Shown: one piece after another, positions 1 through 8,916 of the stretch
Layout: every line of letters starts with the position of its first letter
Position numbering within the stretch: position 1 is the stretch's first letter
From: Trichomonas tenax
Taxonomy: Eukaryota; Parabasalia; Trichomonadida; Trichomonadidae
Direction of reading: 5' to 3'
DNA: 18,760 nucleotides
Assembly: GCA_023091735.1 (NCBI GenBank)
Contig: JALKBU010000996.1
Span: 1 to 18,760, forward strand
The notes under the pieces: generated by a model
Told to the model about the DNA's origin: nothing
What the model saw: only the letters and a program-made list of their open reading frames with translations
Databases searched by the model: none
Position numbers and translations under genes: made by a program

Positions 1-57
1 TATATATCCACAGCATTTTAGATGGGAAAATTTTTCATTTGCCACCAAAATTAGACC

Positions 58-978
58 TTAAATATTCATACTGGTGGAGAAAAATCGAGATGTTTGAGTA
101 GGCGTAGAAAATTCAGTGACGCCTTTGGAATCTATATTCATTTTTGCTCCTATTTCCAATAGGAACTGTGCTGCCTTCAATTTGTTCGATCTAAGAGCAA
201 CTTCAAGAGCAGTTTCGTGATATTCATTTAAACTTTCGATATCAATGTGATATTTTAGAAGAAGTTTGATTCCTTCTACGTTATCACTCTTTGCACGCCA
301 AATAATAGGTCTGGCGTGATTTGAGTTTGGTATTCCTTCAGGATTCGCTCCAAATTTTAATAATAAAATGGATAAATTATTAAAATGATGATATAATGTA
401 AACTGAAGTGGTGTTTCACCATTATTTCCAACAATGTCCGGATCTACACCACTGTTCAATAGAAATTCTGCAACTTTATATGAATTATTCCATGCAGAAA
501 AATGCAGAGGTGTCCATCCTCAATAATGATGTGAGCAAATGTCAATACCTTGTGTATATATATAGTTGGCAATCTCATAACAACCATATTCGGCAGCAAA
601 ATGCATAACATTTTTATTAAATCGATCAACAACAGATAAGTCTACTCCTGTATTCACAATATCTATAAAAATGTCCAAGCAACCGCTTGCTGCTGCAAAA
701 TGTATCGGATATCGACATTTTTGATCAAAAATTGATAAACCAGCACCATTAACAATAAGAAATTTAGTAATATTTCTGGCACCAGCGTATATACAAAAGC
801 ATAACAGCGTTGGCTTGGATTTCAAGAACTGATCATTAACGCATAAGTCTGATATTCTTTTGTTTAATATATCATTTTCAAGATTTGCGTGTATGTATAC
901 TTGGTGGAACATGTCTATATCATCGTGGTTTATAGCTTCGATCATAGAAGGAGTCAGAAAAACAAATTCATTGGACAT
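58..978 (-). pseudogene. Ankyrin-repeat protein interrupted by one in-frame TGA
   Basis: The reading frame runs 306 codons from the ATG at 976-978 to TAA at 58-60. A single TGA at 520-522 (codon 153) is the only break. Ankyrin signatures lie on both sides in the same frame: YPIHFAAASGCLDI and NVMHFAAEYGCYEIANYI upstream; GWTPLHFSAWNN, GETPLQFTLYHH and ETALEVALRSNK downstream. At least six repeats are recognisable. Ankyrin repeats mediate protein-protein contacts, and this is one of the largest trichomonad gene families. The stop falls in the loop just before the G-W-T-P-L helix start, where a sense codon is expected. ORF-finders may begin at an upstream TTG (991-993), but the ATG is preferred because an initiator-like TCATT lies about 30 nt upstream. 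The rest of the frame is intact, so this is a young pseudogene, a readthrough case or a sequencing error. No signal peptide or membrane segment is seen. Confidence 0.8.
520..522 (-). other. In-frame TGA inside ankyrin gene
   Basis: The plus-strand TCA here reads TGA on the minus strand, between codons for ...CSHHY and GWTPLHF... . It is the sole disruption of the ankyrin frame. Trichomonads use the standard genetic code, so it should terminate translation after 152 residues. Confidence 0.85.
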
Positions 979-1007
979 CAAAATCTTTGTCAATTTTTCC
1001 GATTTTC

Positions 1008-1012
1008 AATGA
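1008..1012 (-). promoter_or_regulatory. Initiator-like TCATT upstream of ankyrin gene
   Basis: TCATT on the minus strand, about 30 nt before the ATG at 978, fits the trichomonad initiator TCA-Y-(T/A). The match is short, so it could be chance. Confidence 0.4.
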
Positions 1013-1195
1013 ACATTTTTGTCAACTTTTTTTCTGAATGAACTTGTTCGAAAAAAACTTATTTAAGTCTCCTCACTTTATACATAGCATCAACAACACC
1101 TATTATGTGTAGTTCACCTTTTCTTTTATATCAATACCGAGAAAAACACATTCTTATAAATTCATTTAATAACCATCAACTATCACATCAAAAAA

Positions 1196-1327
1196 ATGTC
1201 TTCCCCTTTGAGACTCATCAATAATAAGTTTTTCAATCACAGCAAAATACAGCATTTATTATATGAGCAATTGAAAAAAAATCATGTGATAGCATTATTT
1301 ATAATTATACAAATAAAGCTCCTTTAG
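1196..1327 (+). CDS. Possible small ORF, 43 codons, unrecognised
   Basis: ATG at 1196 to TAG at 1325, starting MSSPLRLINNKFF and ending in a hydrophobic FIIIQIKLL. An initiator-like TCACA sits at 1183-1187, giving an 11-nt leader like those of other genes in the window. The stop is 5 bp from the convergent Hsp70 stop. It may be a small gene, the 5' stub of a lost gene, or chance; no family is recognised. Confidence 0.2.
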   Translation: MSSPLRLINNKFFNHSKIQHLLYEQLKKNHVIALFIIIQIKLL

Positions 1328-1332
1328 ATTTG

Positions 1333-3228
1333 TTATTTGCAGATATCAGGATAGTCTTTCTTGAACTGATTAAGCCTTGCAGCAATCTCCTTTTTATTTC
1401 CTTCTTCATCATCGAATAAATCAAGAATTTCATTTGCTTCATCTTCTGCATCTTTATTTTTCTGCCTGTGAGCAAGTCTCCTGTATTTAGAAATATCATC
1501 ATAAATTTCCTCTAGCTGTGCTAGTGAAATTTCGCCTGGAGGATTAAGCAAGCGACGACTCTCTTCGATCCTTTCCACGGACTTAGTTGTAGTATCGCTT
1601 TGAACTGTTCTAAACTCTCGAAGAGTTCCCTCATCTCCTTCGACTTGGCACCTGACGATCAAGTTGTTTTGAATATCGATTTGAAGCGAGATATTAACTT
1701 TGATTTGCCCAGCTGGACGTGGAGGGAGATTTTTGAAAGCGTAAACTCCAACTTGCTTGCATTTAGAGATGTCACTATCTTCGCCTTGATAAACTCTTAA
1801 ATCAAGTTGTGTGGCATCATCGTCAACTGTCTTATACCTCTTCGTAATTGGCTTTGTTGGAAGAGTTGTTCCTTTCTCAATCAACTTATCGAATTTGTAA
1901 ATTCCACCTTGGCGAATTCTAATGCCATAAGATATTGAGACTTTTTCAATAACATTTCTAAGGACAATTTGACCTCCCGGGCTTGGAACAGGGATGTTTG
2001 GATTGGGAGCAGGTTCTGGCGTTGGAACTGGTAGAACGAAATCATCAATTTTAGGATAATTTGGTGATGGTTCTGTAGCTGATTGAATGTTTTGCTTACC
2101 AAAATGATTGCAAGCCATTAAAGCAGCACCAACTGCAACAGCTGTGAGTTGATCGACACCTCTTAAGACCTTGCCTTGGTATTTCTGTTCCATCATTTCA
2201 GTAACTAAATCAATCATTGAAGAACCACCAACAAGAATAAACTTGTCGACATTGATATTTTGGTGTTTGTTAACGACGCTTTCAACAACGTTTATTGTTC
2301 TTTGAATTATTGGTGTAACCAAATCACAAAATTCTTTTCTTCTCATCTTGTATTCAAATTGGAAATCATGTATTTCTACATTAATTGCATGTGATTGTTG
2401 TCCACAACCTAATATTTTCTTTGTATTTTCAGCAGCATCTTTGAGCAAATATTTAACATGAGGACTTTCAAGATCTAAATCATTTCGTTGCTCAATGATC
2501 TTTTCAGTAAAGCGGTTAACAATTGCATTATCAATATCTTGTCCACCAAGATGAGAATCACCTTCATGATCGATAACTTCGATATCTTCTGGAGTAACAC
2601 TGAGTAATGAAACATCGAATGTGCCACCACCAAAATCGTAAATTAGAATATGGCAATCTTTATCATTTGGTATATGCTGTGAGTATGCAACAGCTGCAGC
2701 TGAAGGCTCTTTGAACAAAAAGAGTTTTTCGAGATTAAATCCTGCGATTGTTGCAGCAGCGCGGACATCATCTTCCTGCTTTTGGTCGAATTGAGCTGGA
2801 ATGGTAATGACAGTATTGGTGACCGGAATTTCCTTCTTTTTAAGCATTTTATTGACATAATCTAAGATAGCAGCTGAAACATCAACAGGATGGAGAACTT
2901 TATCTGCATGATCATGCGTAACCAATATAATTGGATTTCCATCTTTGTCTCCCCTTACATCAAAAGGCCAATATTTTATTTCATCTTTAATCTCGTCATA
3001 TGTCTTTCCAAGCATTCTCTTGCTGTCGTAAACAACGTTCTTGCAGTTATCCGGTCGTATTTGTTGCTGCCTAGCCTTAAAACCAACGAAGATTTCGTTG
3101 CCAAAACTTACCATTGAAGGAACTGCCGTTTGGGAATCGAACTCAACGATTTGGGTCTTCCCATTCCTTATAACGGCGACACTTGTAAAGGTTGTTCCCA
3201 AATCGATGCCAATGTAACAATCCGTCAT
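1333..3228 (-). CDS. Divergent Hsp70-family chaperone with Pro-rich interdomain insert
   Basis: A 631-residue protein. The N-terminal ATPase domain (about 1-380) keeps the Hsp70 phosphate and adenosine motifs: GIDLGTT at 7-13, IYDFGGGTFDVSL at 196-208, SHLGGQDID at 225-233, EPSAAAVAY at 174-182 and VGGSSMI at 333-339. Hsp70s bind and release hydrophobic peptides in an ATP cycle. After the ATPase domain comes a Pro-rich stretch (about 386-418, with VPTPEPAPNPN), then a beta-domain-like segment (IEKVSISYGIRIRQGG, KGTTLPTK) and a short helical tail. The usual hydrophobic linker (DLLLLDV in cytosolic Hsp70) is not seen; IVLRNVIEKVSISYGI occupies its place. There is no EEVD, KDEL or mitochondrial-type leader, so a cytosolic location with altered co-chaperone docking is inferred. 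The start is an ATG (3226-3228) directly before the conserved ATPase beginning. It is divergent from the cyclin gene. Family assignment is secure; function as a full chaperone is not. Confidence 0.93.
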   Translation of the reverse strand: MTDCYIGIDLGTTFTSVAVIRNGKTQIVEFDSQTAVPSMVSFGNEIFVGFKARQQQIRPDNCKNVVYDSKRMLGKTYDEIKDEIKYWPFDVRGDKDGNPIILVTHDHADKVLHPVDVSAAILDYVNKMLKKKEIPVTNTVITIPAQFDQKQEDDVRAAATIAGFNLEKLFLFKEPSAAAVAYSQHIPNDKDCHILIYDFGGGTFDVSLLSVTPEDIEVIDHEGDSHLGGQDIDNAIVNRFTEKIIEQRNDLDLESPHVKYLLKDAAENTKKILGCGQQSHAINVEIHDFQFEYKMRRKEFCDLVTPIIQRTINVVESVVNKHQNINVDKFILVGGSSMIDLVTEMMEQKYQGKVLRGVDQLTAVAVGAALMACNHFGKQNIQSATEPSPNYPKIDDFVLPVPTPEPAPNPNIPVPSPGGQIVLRNVIEKVSISYGIRIRQGGIYKFDKLIEKGTTLPTKPITKRYKTVDDDATQLDLRVYQGEDSDISKCKQVGVYAFKNLPPRPAGQIKVNISLQIDIQNNLIVRCQVEGDEGTLREFRTVQSDTTTKSVERIEESRRLLNPPGEISLAQLEEIYDDISKYRRLAHRQKNKDAEDEANEILDLFDDEEGNKKEIAARLNQFKKDYPDICK

Positions 3229-3276
3229 CTGAAAAAAATGTTGGAAAAATTAATTGTATGCTAGTAGAAATTTTGT

Positions 3277-3917
3277 TTTACATGTCAAAAAATATTTTAA
3301 TCACTTTGATTTTGGTCCAAAAACTAAAGTTTTTAGAGAAATAACTGATGAGTTAGCAATATAACCTCCGATACTATATTTTTAAATGTGTAATTAATTG
3401 ATTATTAACACTTTCTAGATGAAGAAATAGAGTTTACATGTCAAAAATATTTTCATTCTTTTGATTTTAGTCTAATATCATTATATTTTCCTGAAAAATG
3501 AGTATAGCACAATATAGCATTGATTGGTGGTAGTGAAATTATTGATAACCAATCATAATTCTTTGGAAATGAACACTGATTTTCAATAAGTTTACAGGTT
3601 AAAATATTTTTTTTTCTTCATCGAAGAAAAACAATGATGAGTAATTAGGTATATTTAATTTTTCGGGAATAGTATTTTTAGATCAATTACTTGATTCTAT
3701 ATTTATAGATAACACATTAGTTTTCTCATTCGGTCATAAGATCATTAGGAAAATATAATTGAATTTACATGTCAAAAAATTTGGGCAACTCAAAAATGGG
3801 AAATTTTCAATGAAATATATGTGGAAATTGTTTGTAATTTCTATATTTTGGATCAAAATTGAAAAATAATTGTAGCACGTTAATTCAAACTGACAAAAAA
3901 TGGTTTACATGACAAAA
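3277..3917 (+). repeat. Spaced TTTACATGTCA repeats
   Basis: Exact TTTACATGTCAAAA occurs at 3277-3290, 3433-3446 and 3764-3777. A one-mismatch copy (TTTACATGACAAAA) is at 3904-3917, and a weaker copy (TTTACAGGTTAAAA) at 3591-3604. Spacings are 156, 158, 173 and 140 bp. The first two copies also share about 40 bp of flank (AAATATTTT...TTTTGATTTT...GTC), which suggests a decayed tandem repeat of roughly 150 bp. The first copy lies 49 bp upstream of the Hsp70 ATG, where a regulatory role is possible. The same motif recurs near 11158, 11378, 17192 and 17248 in other intergenic regions. Confidence 0.7.
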
Positions 3918-4168
3918 ATTTGATCTTTTTCTTAAAAAACCCAAAATGCGAATTAAACGAGAAACTAACGAGCAACAGGATGGCTTGCTTCAGAGGAATA
4001 TGAATACAATAGTTGTTTCGGTAAATTATCGTTTAACAATTTGAAAATAATTTCAAAAGTCAACGTGAAGACAAAATTTAACGATTGATTTACAATGTCC
4101 ACAACTCAGTAATGACTTAAATAGGCATTAAAACCATTACAAAATGAACTTAGTGTGCGTTTAAAAAT

Positions 4169-4173
4169 TCATT
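4169..4173 (+). promoter_or_regulatory. Initiator TCATT of the cyclin gene
   Basis: TTCATTTTCG directly precedes the ATG at 4178. TCATT fits the trichomonad initiator; the presumed first transcribed A (4171) gives a 7-nt leader, typical of these organisms. Confidence 0.7.
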
Positions 4174-4177
4174 TTCG

Positions 4178-5212
4178 ATGTCTATTTTCGTCACTTCCAA
4201 AAGACTGGATCCAAGATTAAAGCAGAGCAATGCAAGCAACACAGTGAATGACGACAGCTCATCGACAAATGCTAACAATATCATCGATAATGGCGAAAAA
4301 ATCAAAAAAGTATTAACGACTACATCATCAATTGAGCAGATTGAAGACGAATATAGCGATCCTGACATCTACTCAGATGAACCTGAAGAAGATTCCAACG
4401 ATATGCTTAAAAAAATCGATGAAGAAATGAAAGATAAACCTTTACAGCTTGCTTCTTCGGCACAGAGGATCTTTCAACAGGCCTTCGATGACGAGATGAC
4501 CATCCCTATATCAAAGCAGGCAATTATTGATATTCAAATGACATTCACCCCAAAATACAGAGAATTGATCGTTAGATGGCTGATACAGCTTAACTACCAC
4601 TTCAAGCTTACCAGTGACACGTTATATTGTGCCGTTACGTATTTCGATATTTACATCTCACATCGCAAGATAGAGATGAATGAGCTCCAATTGTATGCGA
4701 TAGTTTGCTACTGGATAGCCGCCAAAATCGATAACAGGTGTCAGCCACCAATTGCTGAGTTCAACAAAATCTCATGCGAACAATTCACTCAGGAGCAGTT
4801 TGCTAAGGCTGAGATCAATATCATAACAGCACTTAACTTCACACTCAACTACCCAACGTCCAAATTCTTCATGCGTCGTTTCCTTATGCTCACAAGAAAT
4901 GATAGTTATATGATTGAAATGACGAATTTCTTCACTGAAACAGCACTTCAGAAGTGGGAATTCCTTGAGATTCCTCCTTCGATATGTGCTATAGCAGCTA
5001 TTGCTTGTGCAGCTGCATCTCTTGGATACATAGCTGACGCAAAAACAGTGATCCACGCAGCGAAATATAAAGATTATGAACTGCTTTTGTATTGCGCACA
5101 AGGAATGCTGAAGCATGGAAAAGAAACTGCTCTCAAGCAGAAGGAAAGAGGAAATGAAATAGAGATGTTTTCGAAAGTGAACTTCGATGTTGATATCTCA
5201 AAGAATTTCTAA
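4178..5212 (+). CDS. A/B-type cyclin
   Basis: A 344-residue protein. Residues 1-90 are acidic, Ser/Asn-rich and probably disordered. The N-terminal cyclin box (about 96-222) contains YRELIVRWLIQL (127-138, matching the MRAIL-type helix), LYCAVTYFDIYI, LQLYAIVCYWIAAKID and FTQEQFAKAEINIITALNF. The C-terminal fold (about 223-315) starts with YPTSKFFMRRFL. K183 and E212 lie 29 residues apart, the same spacing as the Lys/Glu pair of cyclin A that contacts the CDK. The protein should bind and activate a cyclin-dependent kinase for cell-cycle control. The start is the first ATG and sits 7 nt after an initiator. The A/B class is inferred from motif similarity. I see no clear destruction box (RxxLxxxxN) in the N-terminus, so control by degradation is unproven. 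Confidence 0.9.
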   Translation: MSIFVTSKRLDPRLKQSNASNTVNDDSSSTNANNIIDNGEKIKKVLTTTSSIEQIEDEYSDPDIYSDEPEEDSNDMLKKIDEEMKDKPLQLASSAQRIFQQAFDDEMTIPISKQAIIDIQMTFTPKYRELIVRWLIQLNYHFKLTSDTLYCAVTYFDIYISHRKIEMNELQLYAIVCYWIAAKIDNRCQPPIAEFNKISCEQFTQEQFAKAEINIITALNFTLNYPTSKFFMRRFLMLTRNDSYMIEMTNFFTETALQKWEFLEIPPSICAIAAIACAAASLGYIADAKTVIHAAKYKDYELLLYCAQGMLKHGKETALKQKERGNEIEMFSKVNFDVDISKNF

Positions 5213-5305
5213 CATTTTATTTAATGTTAATATTCATGTTTCTATAATTAGTTTTTTCATAATAAATTGTTCTTTTTTTCATATAACAAATGTTTTTAGT
5301 AACAC

Positions 5306-6896
5306 TTAAATCATTGACTCGCTTTGTATTCCATCGATTACTCCATTCTTTTCATTATGTTTCTTTCTCCAAAGAACAATGAACAAAACAATACAAACGA
5401 CAGCGAAAACAACAGCAAGAATGATGAAAATGATGCTCTTTCCTTGTTTCTTAGGTTCAATTGTTCCGTCTAAAGAAGAAGACTTATGGTCACCTACTTG
5501 ATTGTTGATGATGAAAGAAGTTTCAGAAGATGATTTAACGTAGATTTCAAGATCATCTTTGTTTTCACAATAGATAATGAATGGTTCATTCAATGTATTC
5601 GTGTTGATGACTTTTCCATCCATAGTGTACAACTTGATATTTCCGTTCTTTTGGTTGATGGAGTAATTTGTCATTTTGTATTTCGCTGTTTCATGCTGAA
5701 TTGCCAATGACTAAATCACCTGAGCCAACGAAATATACTTCATCATCACCAGAAGGAATATCATTCTGATTGAACACGAAAACTTTGAGTGAATCTTTTC
5801 CTGAAACCAAGTTTCTTGCTTGTTTGAATAAAACGGAATAAACATCGTTGGAGATCATTTCTTGTGAATTACTTCCAATGTTTGCTGAAACTTTGACATT
5901 GCTGTTGCCAACAGGGTTAACAACAACACTATATCCTGCTTCAACAGAATAAGAAATAGAAGATTCAGTCAATGTAAACAAATATCTTCCTGGACTCAAA
6001 ACTGGTTGAGGAACCGGTGTTGGAGATTCAGGTTGAGGAGTATTTGTTATAGGTTCTGGAGTATGAGTCACTGGTACTGGTGTTGATGTTTCGGGTTCCA
6101 GAGTTGGTGATGGAATAAATGGTTCTGGATAATCACAACGAGAACATCCTGTGATGTTTAATCCACCAATTGTTTCTTCGGTATAATTCGATGAAACTAA
6201 AACATTTGTTACATAAATGGCCTTTAGGAGGAAGTCAACATCACCTGTAATGTTGACACCGCAGAACTCAAATGTTTCGATTGTTGTATCACTGAAAACT
6301 TTTGTTCCGAATTTTACTGTATCGGAGTAAATTTCGATCGAAAGTTTTGCAATGTTACGGAAAGCGTAGTGCCAATGGATGAAAGAGTCTTAGGGAATCT
6401 AACATGCTCTAAGTTGGTGCAATATCTGAATGCTTCACTCAAAACTTTCGCCATTTTAGAATCTTCTAAGCAATAGAATGATTGAAGACTTACGCATCTG
6501 TAGAAAGCCTGCAATCCTATTTGTGTGATATTGTTGTGGATGTTAATGGTCTTTAATGATGAGTAGTCAGTGAATGCATTGTTTCCAATCGATGTAACAT
6601 TAAATGGGATCTCGATTGCTTTTAATTTCGTGCAATTCTCAAAAGCATTGTCTGGGATTTTAGTCATTAGATCTGGAAGATCAATAAATGTCAATGCTTG
6701 TTAGCTGATTGTGAAAGACGACTCTCTTTAGACTGTAGCAAGAATAGAAGCAGTTGTAACCAAGAGATGTCACGTGATAAGGAATTTCAATCGTTTCGAA
6801 TCCTGTTCCCATAAAAGCACTTGGACCAAGTGTTTGGAGTGTCTCTGGAAGCTCTATAGTCTTCAGTGATAATATAATTATGAACTTAAATATCAA
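5306..6896 (-). pseudogene. BspA-like leucine-rich-repeat surface protein, broken
   Basis: Joined over three frame breaks, the minus strand reads as the C-terminal part of a BspA-like protein. It has about 23-residue LRRs (for example LKTIELPETLQTLGPSAF, IEIPYHVTSLGYNCF, LKAIEIPFNVTSIGNNAF), then a Pro/Thr stalk (PTPVPQPVLSP and neighbours), an extracellular beta-rich region, one membrane helix (IIFIILAVVFAVVCIVLF) and a short basic tail RKKHNEKNG ending ESMI. Such proteins sit on the trichomonad surface and are implicated in host or bacterial contact. The breaks lie near 6692-6700 (part of one LRR is also missing), near 6370 (one base short, inside the sequence giving IG..YAFRNI) and near 5705 (one base extra or two lost). 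There is no signal peptide; homology fades into AT-rich DNA by about 6870, so the 5' end is lost. The stretch from 6314 to 6071 has no ATG but reads through in frame. A pseudogene is favoured over sequencing error because of the three breaks plus truncation. Confidence 0.8.
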
Positions 6897-7762
6897 ATAT
6901 CAACTTATTATGTTTGTGATGCAATCTTATCAAGTCTCTTAATTCCGTTCTAAATTCAAGAATAATTTTCTTGTGCCAAATATATACGGAATTATTAAGC
7001 ATTCATGCGACAAAATTAATAAGTGTCATCCATAGAGAAAAACCTTTAAACAGTTTCCTCCAATAATGGTACTTTATTTTCAAATATTGCAATTTTGAAA
7101 ATTTTGAGAGGTGCTTTTTTCCAGGGTTAAAAATGGATTGAATAAACATGAAAAAAAAAACACTCAGAGATACGAACCGCGTCAACTCGATACAGAAAAA
7201 AGATTCACTTTTGTATTGATTATATTTTTGAATGCCAAAGAGATTTTTTTTCAAAAGATATTTTGAAAATTCAAACAAAAGAAGTTTTGGTGAAGAAATT
7301 GATACCTACTTGATGCACATTCACCGTTTTCACTGATAAAATTATGGGTTTTCTATCGTTCAACAAAGGAATTTTCTATTTGTCAATTAAAGTTTGTAAC
7401 CAATGCGACAGTGACACTCCAATGTGTATTTGAAGCCTATCCTTTGTCGAAATTCACGGAATCTCTGATTTAAGCAATGGAACTGTTGTAAAAAATTGTG
7501 TACTTTGTTTACAACGATAATATTGGTATATTTGTAGCCTACTCCTAATATATAATAAGAATACTCCGTTTTGGAATTACTCCTTAAACAATTCATATGA
7601 TAAATAAAATATTTTGTTGGACAATAAGTGTATGTGGCTTGAGGTTTTCGTTGCATTGATCTAATCTAAGTGATTTGTATATTGATGATGATGTTAAAAT
7701 GAAAAATGAGAGAATTGCGATTTGAAAATTTTTTAGGCTTAATATCATCAAACAAAGTACAT
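6897..7762. other. Intergenic region, no clear gene
   Basis: AT-rich DNA with long A/T runs between the decayed LRR gene and the PAP2 gene. An 89-codon minus ORF (7387-7656, starting MQRKPQATYTYCPTKY) is Cys/Tyr-rich, resembles nothing I know, and lacks a clear initiator; it may be chance or a remnant. No RNA gene is supported. Confidence 0.5.
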
Positions 7763-8563
7763 TTAGATTCCATTCTCAACAATATAAGTGCCAATGCATG
7801 TAGAAAGGAAAGTTATGAAATAATATATCAATACAGTAATATAATCTGGAACGCTCCTAAACGCATTAATTTTCTGCGGAGGGCAGATGAGCACATCAAA
7901 CATCAATGTCGAAATGTCATAAAATACCCAGGCGTGGAGATTATAAAAATTCTGTGGAATTTGTTTCTTTAAATGGGGATCTAAGAAGACTTGCAATGGT
8001 AAAATAAAGGCAACCAACCAATTAACCCATTGATAATCGTTATTAATATAAAGATGTGCAACATAAGTAATTATTCCAATGGAAGCGCCAACAATCGTTT
8101 GTAAAATAGAATGATAACCTTTCGAAACTCTTGAATAACTGACCGAAAGACCAATAATTACTCCTAAAACGTAAGATTTGCGAGAAACAAAGCAACCAAT
8201 AAGTGCACCGTACATTGCATCGCCTGATGGCATTCCGTACAATGTTCCTATAGGGCACCCTTTATCAGAATCGAAACATGGCCTTCTTTGTCTAAAAATC
8301 ATATAAAATCCAACGATGGTCACCATCGGAACAATGACTAAATTGTGTACCTCTAACATTTTCGCGAGAATTTGCTCTTTGTATTTGTAATCTGCGAGTT
8401 TTGCGACGACAATCGCTAATTCGAAGCCTAATGTTACGTTAACGACGTCAAACATGCTACCGATAGCTTTTCCGAAGTTAACTGCCCACGTTGGAAGTCT
8501 CGCGAGCCAACAGCAGTTGAGAAAGTCTGAAGAGTTCACGTCTTTGAATCGCTGTGAAGACAT
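7763..8563 (-). CDS. PAP2-family membrane phosphatase-like protein
   Basis: A 266-residue protein with about six hydrophobic helices. It resembles lipid phosphatases and glucose-6-phosphatase of the PAP2 superfamily. The three signature blocks are present but altered: RQRRP at 91-95 (motif 1, K-x6-RP, without the usual Lys at position 87), PSGD at 112-115 (motif 2 is normally PSGH), and SR-x5-H-x3-Q at 144-155 (motif 3 normally ends in Asp). The motif-3 His (H151), usually the nucleophile, is kept. The family hydrolyses phosphate esters of lipids or sugars at membranes; with the motif-2 His changed, activity or substrate may differ. The ATG at 8561-8563 is preceded by TTTCAA rather than a standard initiator. 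A plus-strand ORF overlapping its 3' end (7706-7972) is an antisense shadow. The superfamily call is fairly safe; the substrate is unknown. Confidence 0.85.
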   Translation of the reverse strand: MSSQRFKDVNSSDFLNCCWLARLPTWAVNFGKAIGSMFDVVNVTLGFELAIVVAKLADYKYKEQILAKMLEVHNLVIVPMVTIVGFYMIFRQRRPCFDSDKGCPIGTLYGMPSGDAMYGALIGCFVSRKSYVLGVIIGLSVSYSRVSKGYHSILQTIVGASIGIITYVAHLYINNDYQWVNWLVAFILPLQVFLDPHLKKQIPQNFYNLHAWVFYDISTLMFDVLICPPQKINAFRSVPDYITVLIYYFITFLSTCIGTYIVENGI

Positions 8564-8916
8564 TTGAAATTCGCTCTTAGAACAGCCACTAAAAACCTAT
8601 TTCCTAACTAATCATCTTTATATTGGCCGTCAGTTTCAAAATGATTGCAAATAAAAATTTTAATATCTTTCTGTTTTCCCAAATTTAGACACCAATCGCT
8701 TTACCTCATATTTTAAAATAAATTTCACAATTTAATTTTTTTTTAACCCTCAAATTTAACAAATTAATGAGCGAAAATTAGAAAATTACAATATTTCTCT
8801 CTTCTTTAAAAATATTATTTTCAAAAAAATTTATATTTTGTCTAAGAATAGCATAAATATGGTAAAAATTAAGTTTTTGATAATCGAGATCAAACAGAAA
8901 AGTTTATTTCAAAAAG
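8564..8916. other. Intergenic region, nothing recognised
   Basis: Very AT-rich spacer with poly-T and poly-A runs between the PAP2 start and the next gene's stop. I see no ORF, repeat or structured RNA. Confidence 0.55.

Larger units (their letters stand above)
979..1332. other. Intergenic region, ankyrin 5' to Hsp70 3'
   Basis: AT-rich spacer between the ankyrin start and the Hsp70 stop. Apart from the initiator-like site and a possible 43-codon ORF at 1196-1327 (listed separately), I see no gene, repeat or RNA. Confidence 0.5.
3229..4177. other. Divergent intergenic region, Hsp70 and cyclin promoters
   Basis: About 950 bp of AT-rich DNA between divergent genes. No coding remnant was found. 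It carries spaced copies of a TTTACATGTCA motif (annotated separately), all in the same orientation, and the cyclin initiator at its right end. Confidence 0.6.

Noticed and set aside
4772..5116. 114-codon minus ORF inside the cyclin gene
   Set aside because: Antisense to well-conserved cyclin-box codons; composition is Cys/Ser-rich as expected of a shadow.
7139..7200. Minus-strand GGTTCGTATCT followed by a long T run, like a Pol III B box and terminator
   Set aside because: Flanking sequence does not form T-arm, acceptor or D-arm stems of a tRNA, and no A box is placed correctly.
7387..7656. 89-codon Cys/Tyr-rich minus ORF
   Set aside because: No recognisable domain, no initiator near its ATG, and a composition that AT-rich DNA could give by chance; noted only in the intergenic entry.
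7706..7972. 88-codon plus-strand ORF
   Set aside because: It lies mostly antisense to the 3' part of the PAP2-like gene and has no family signal; a shadow frame.
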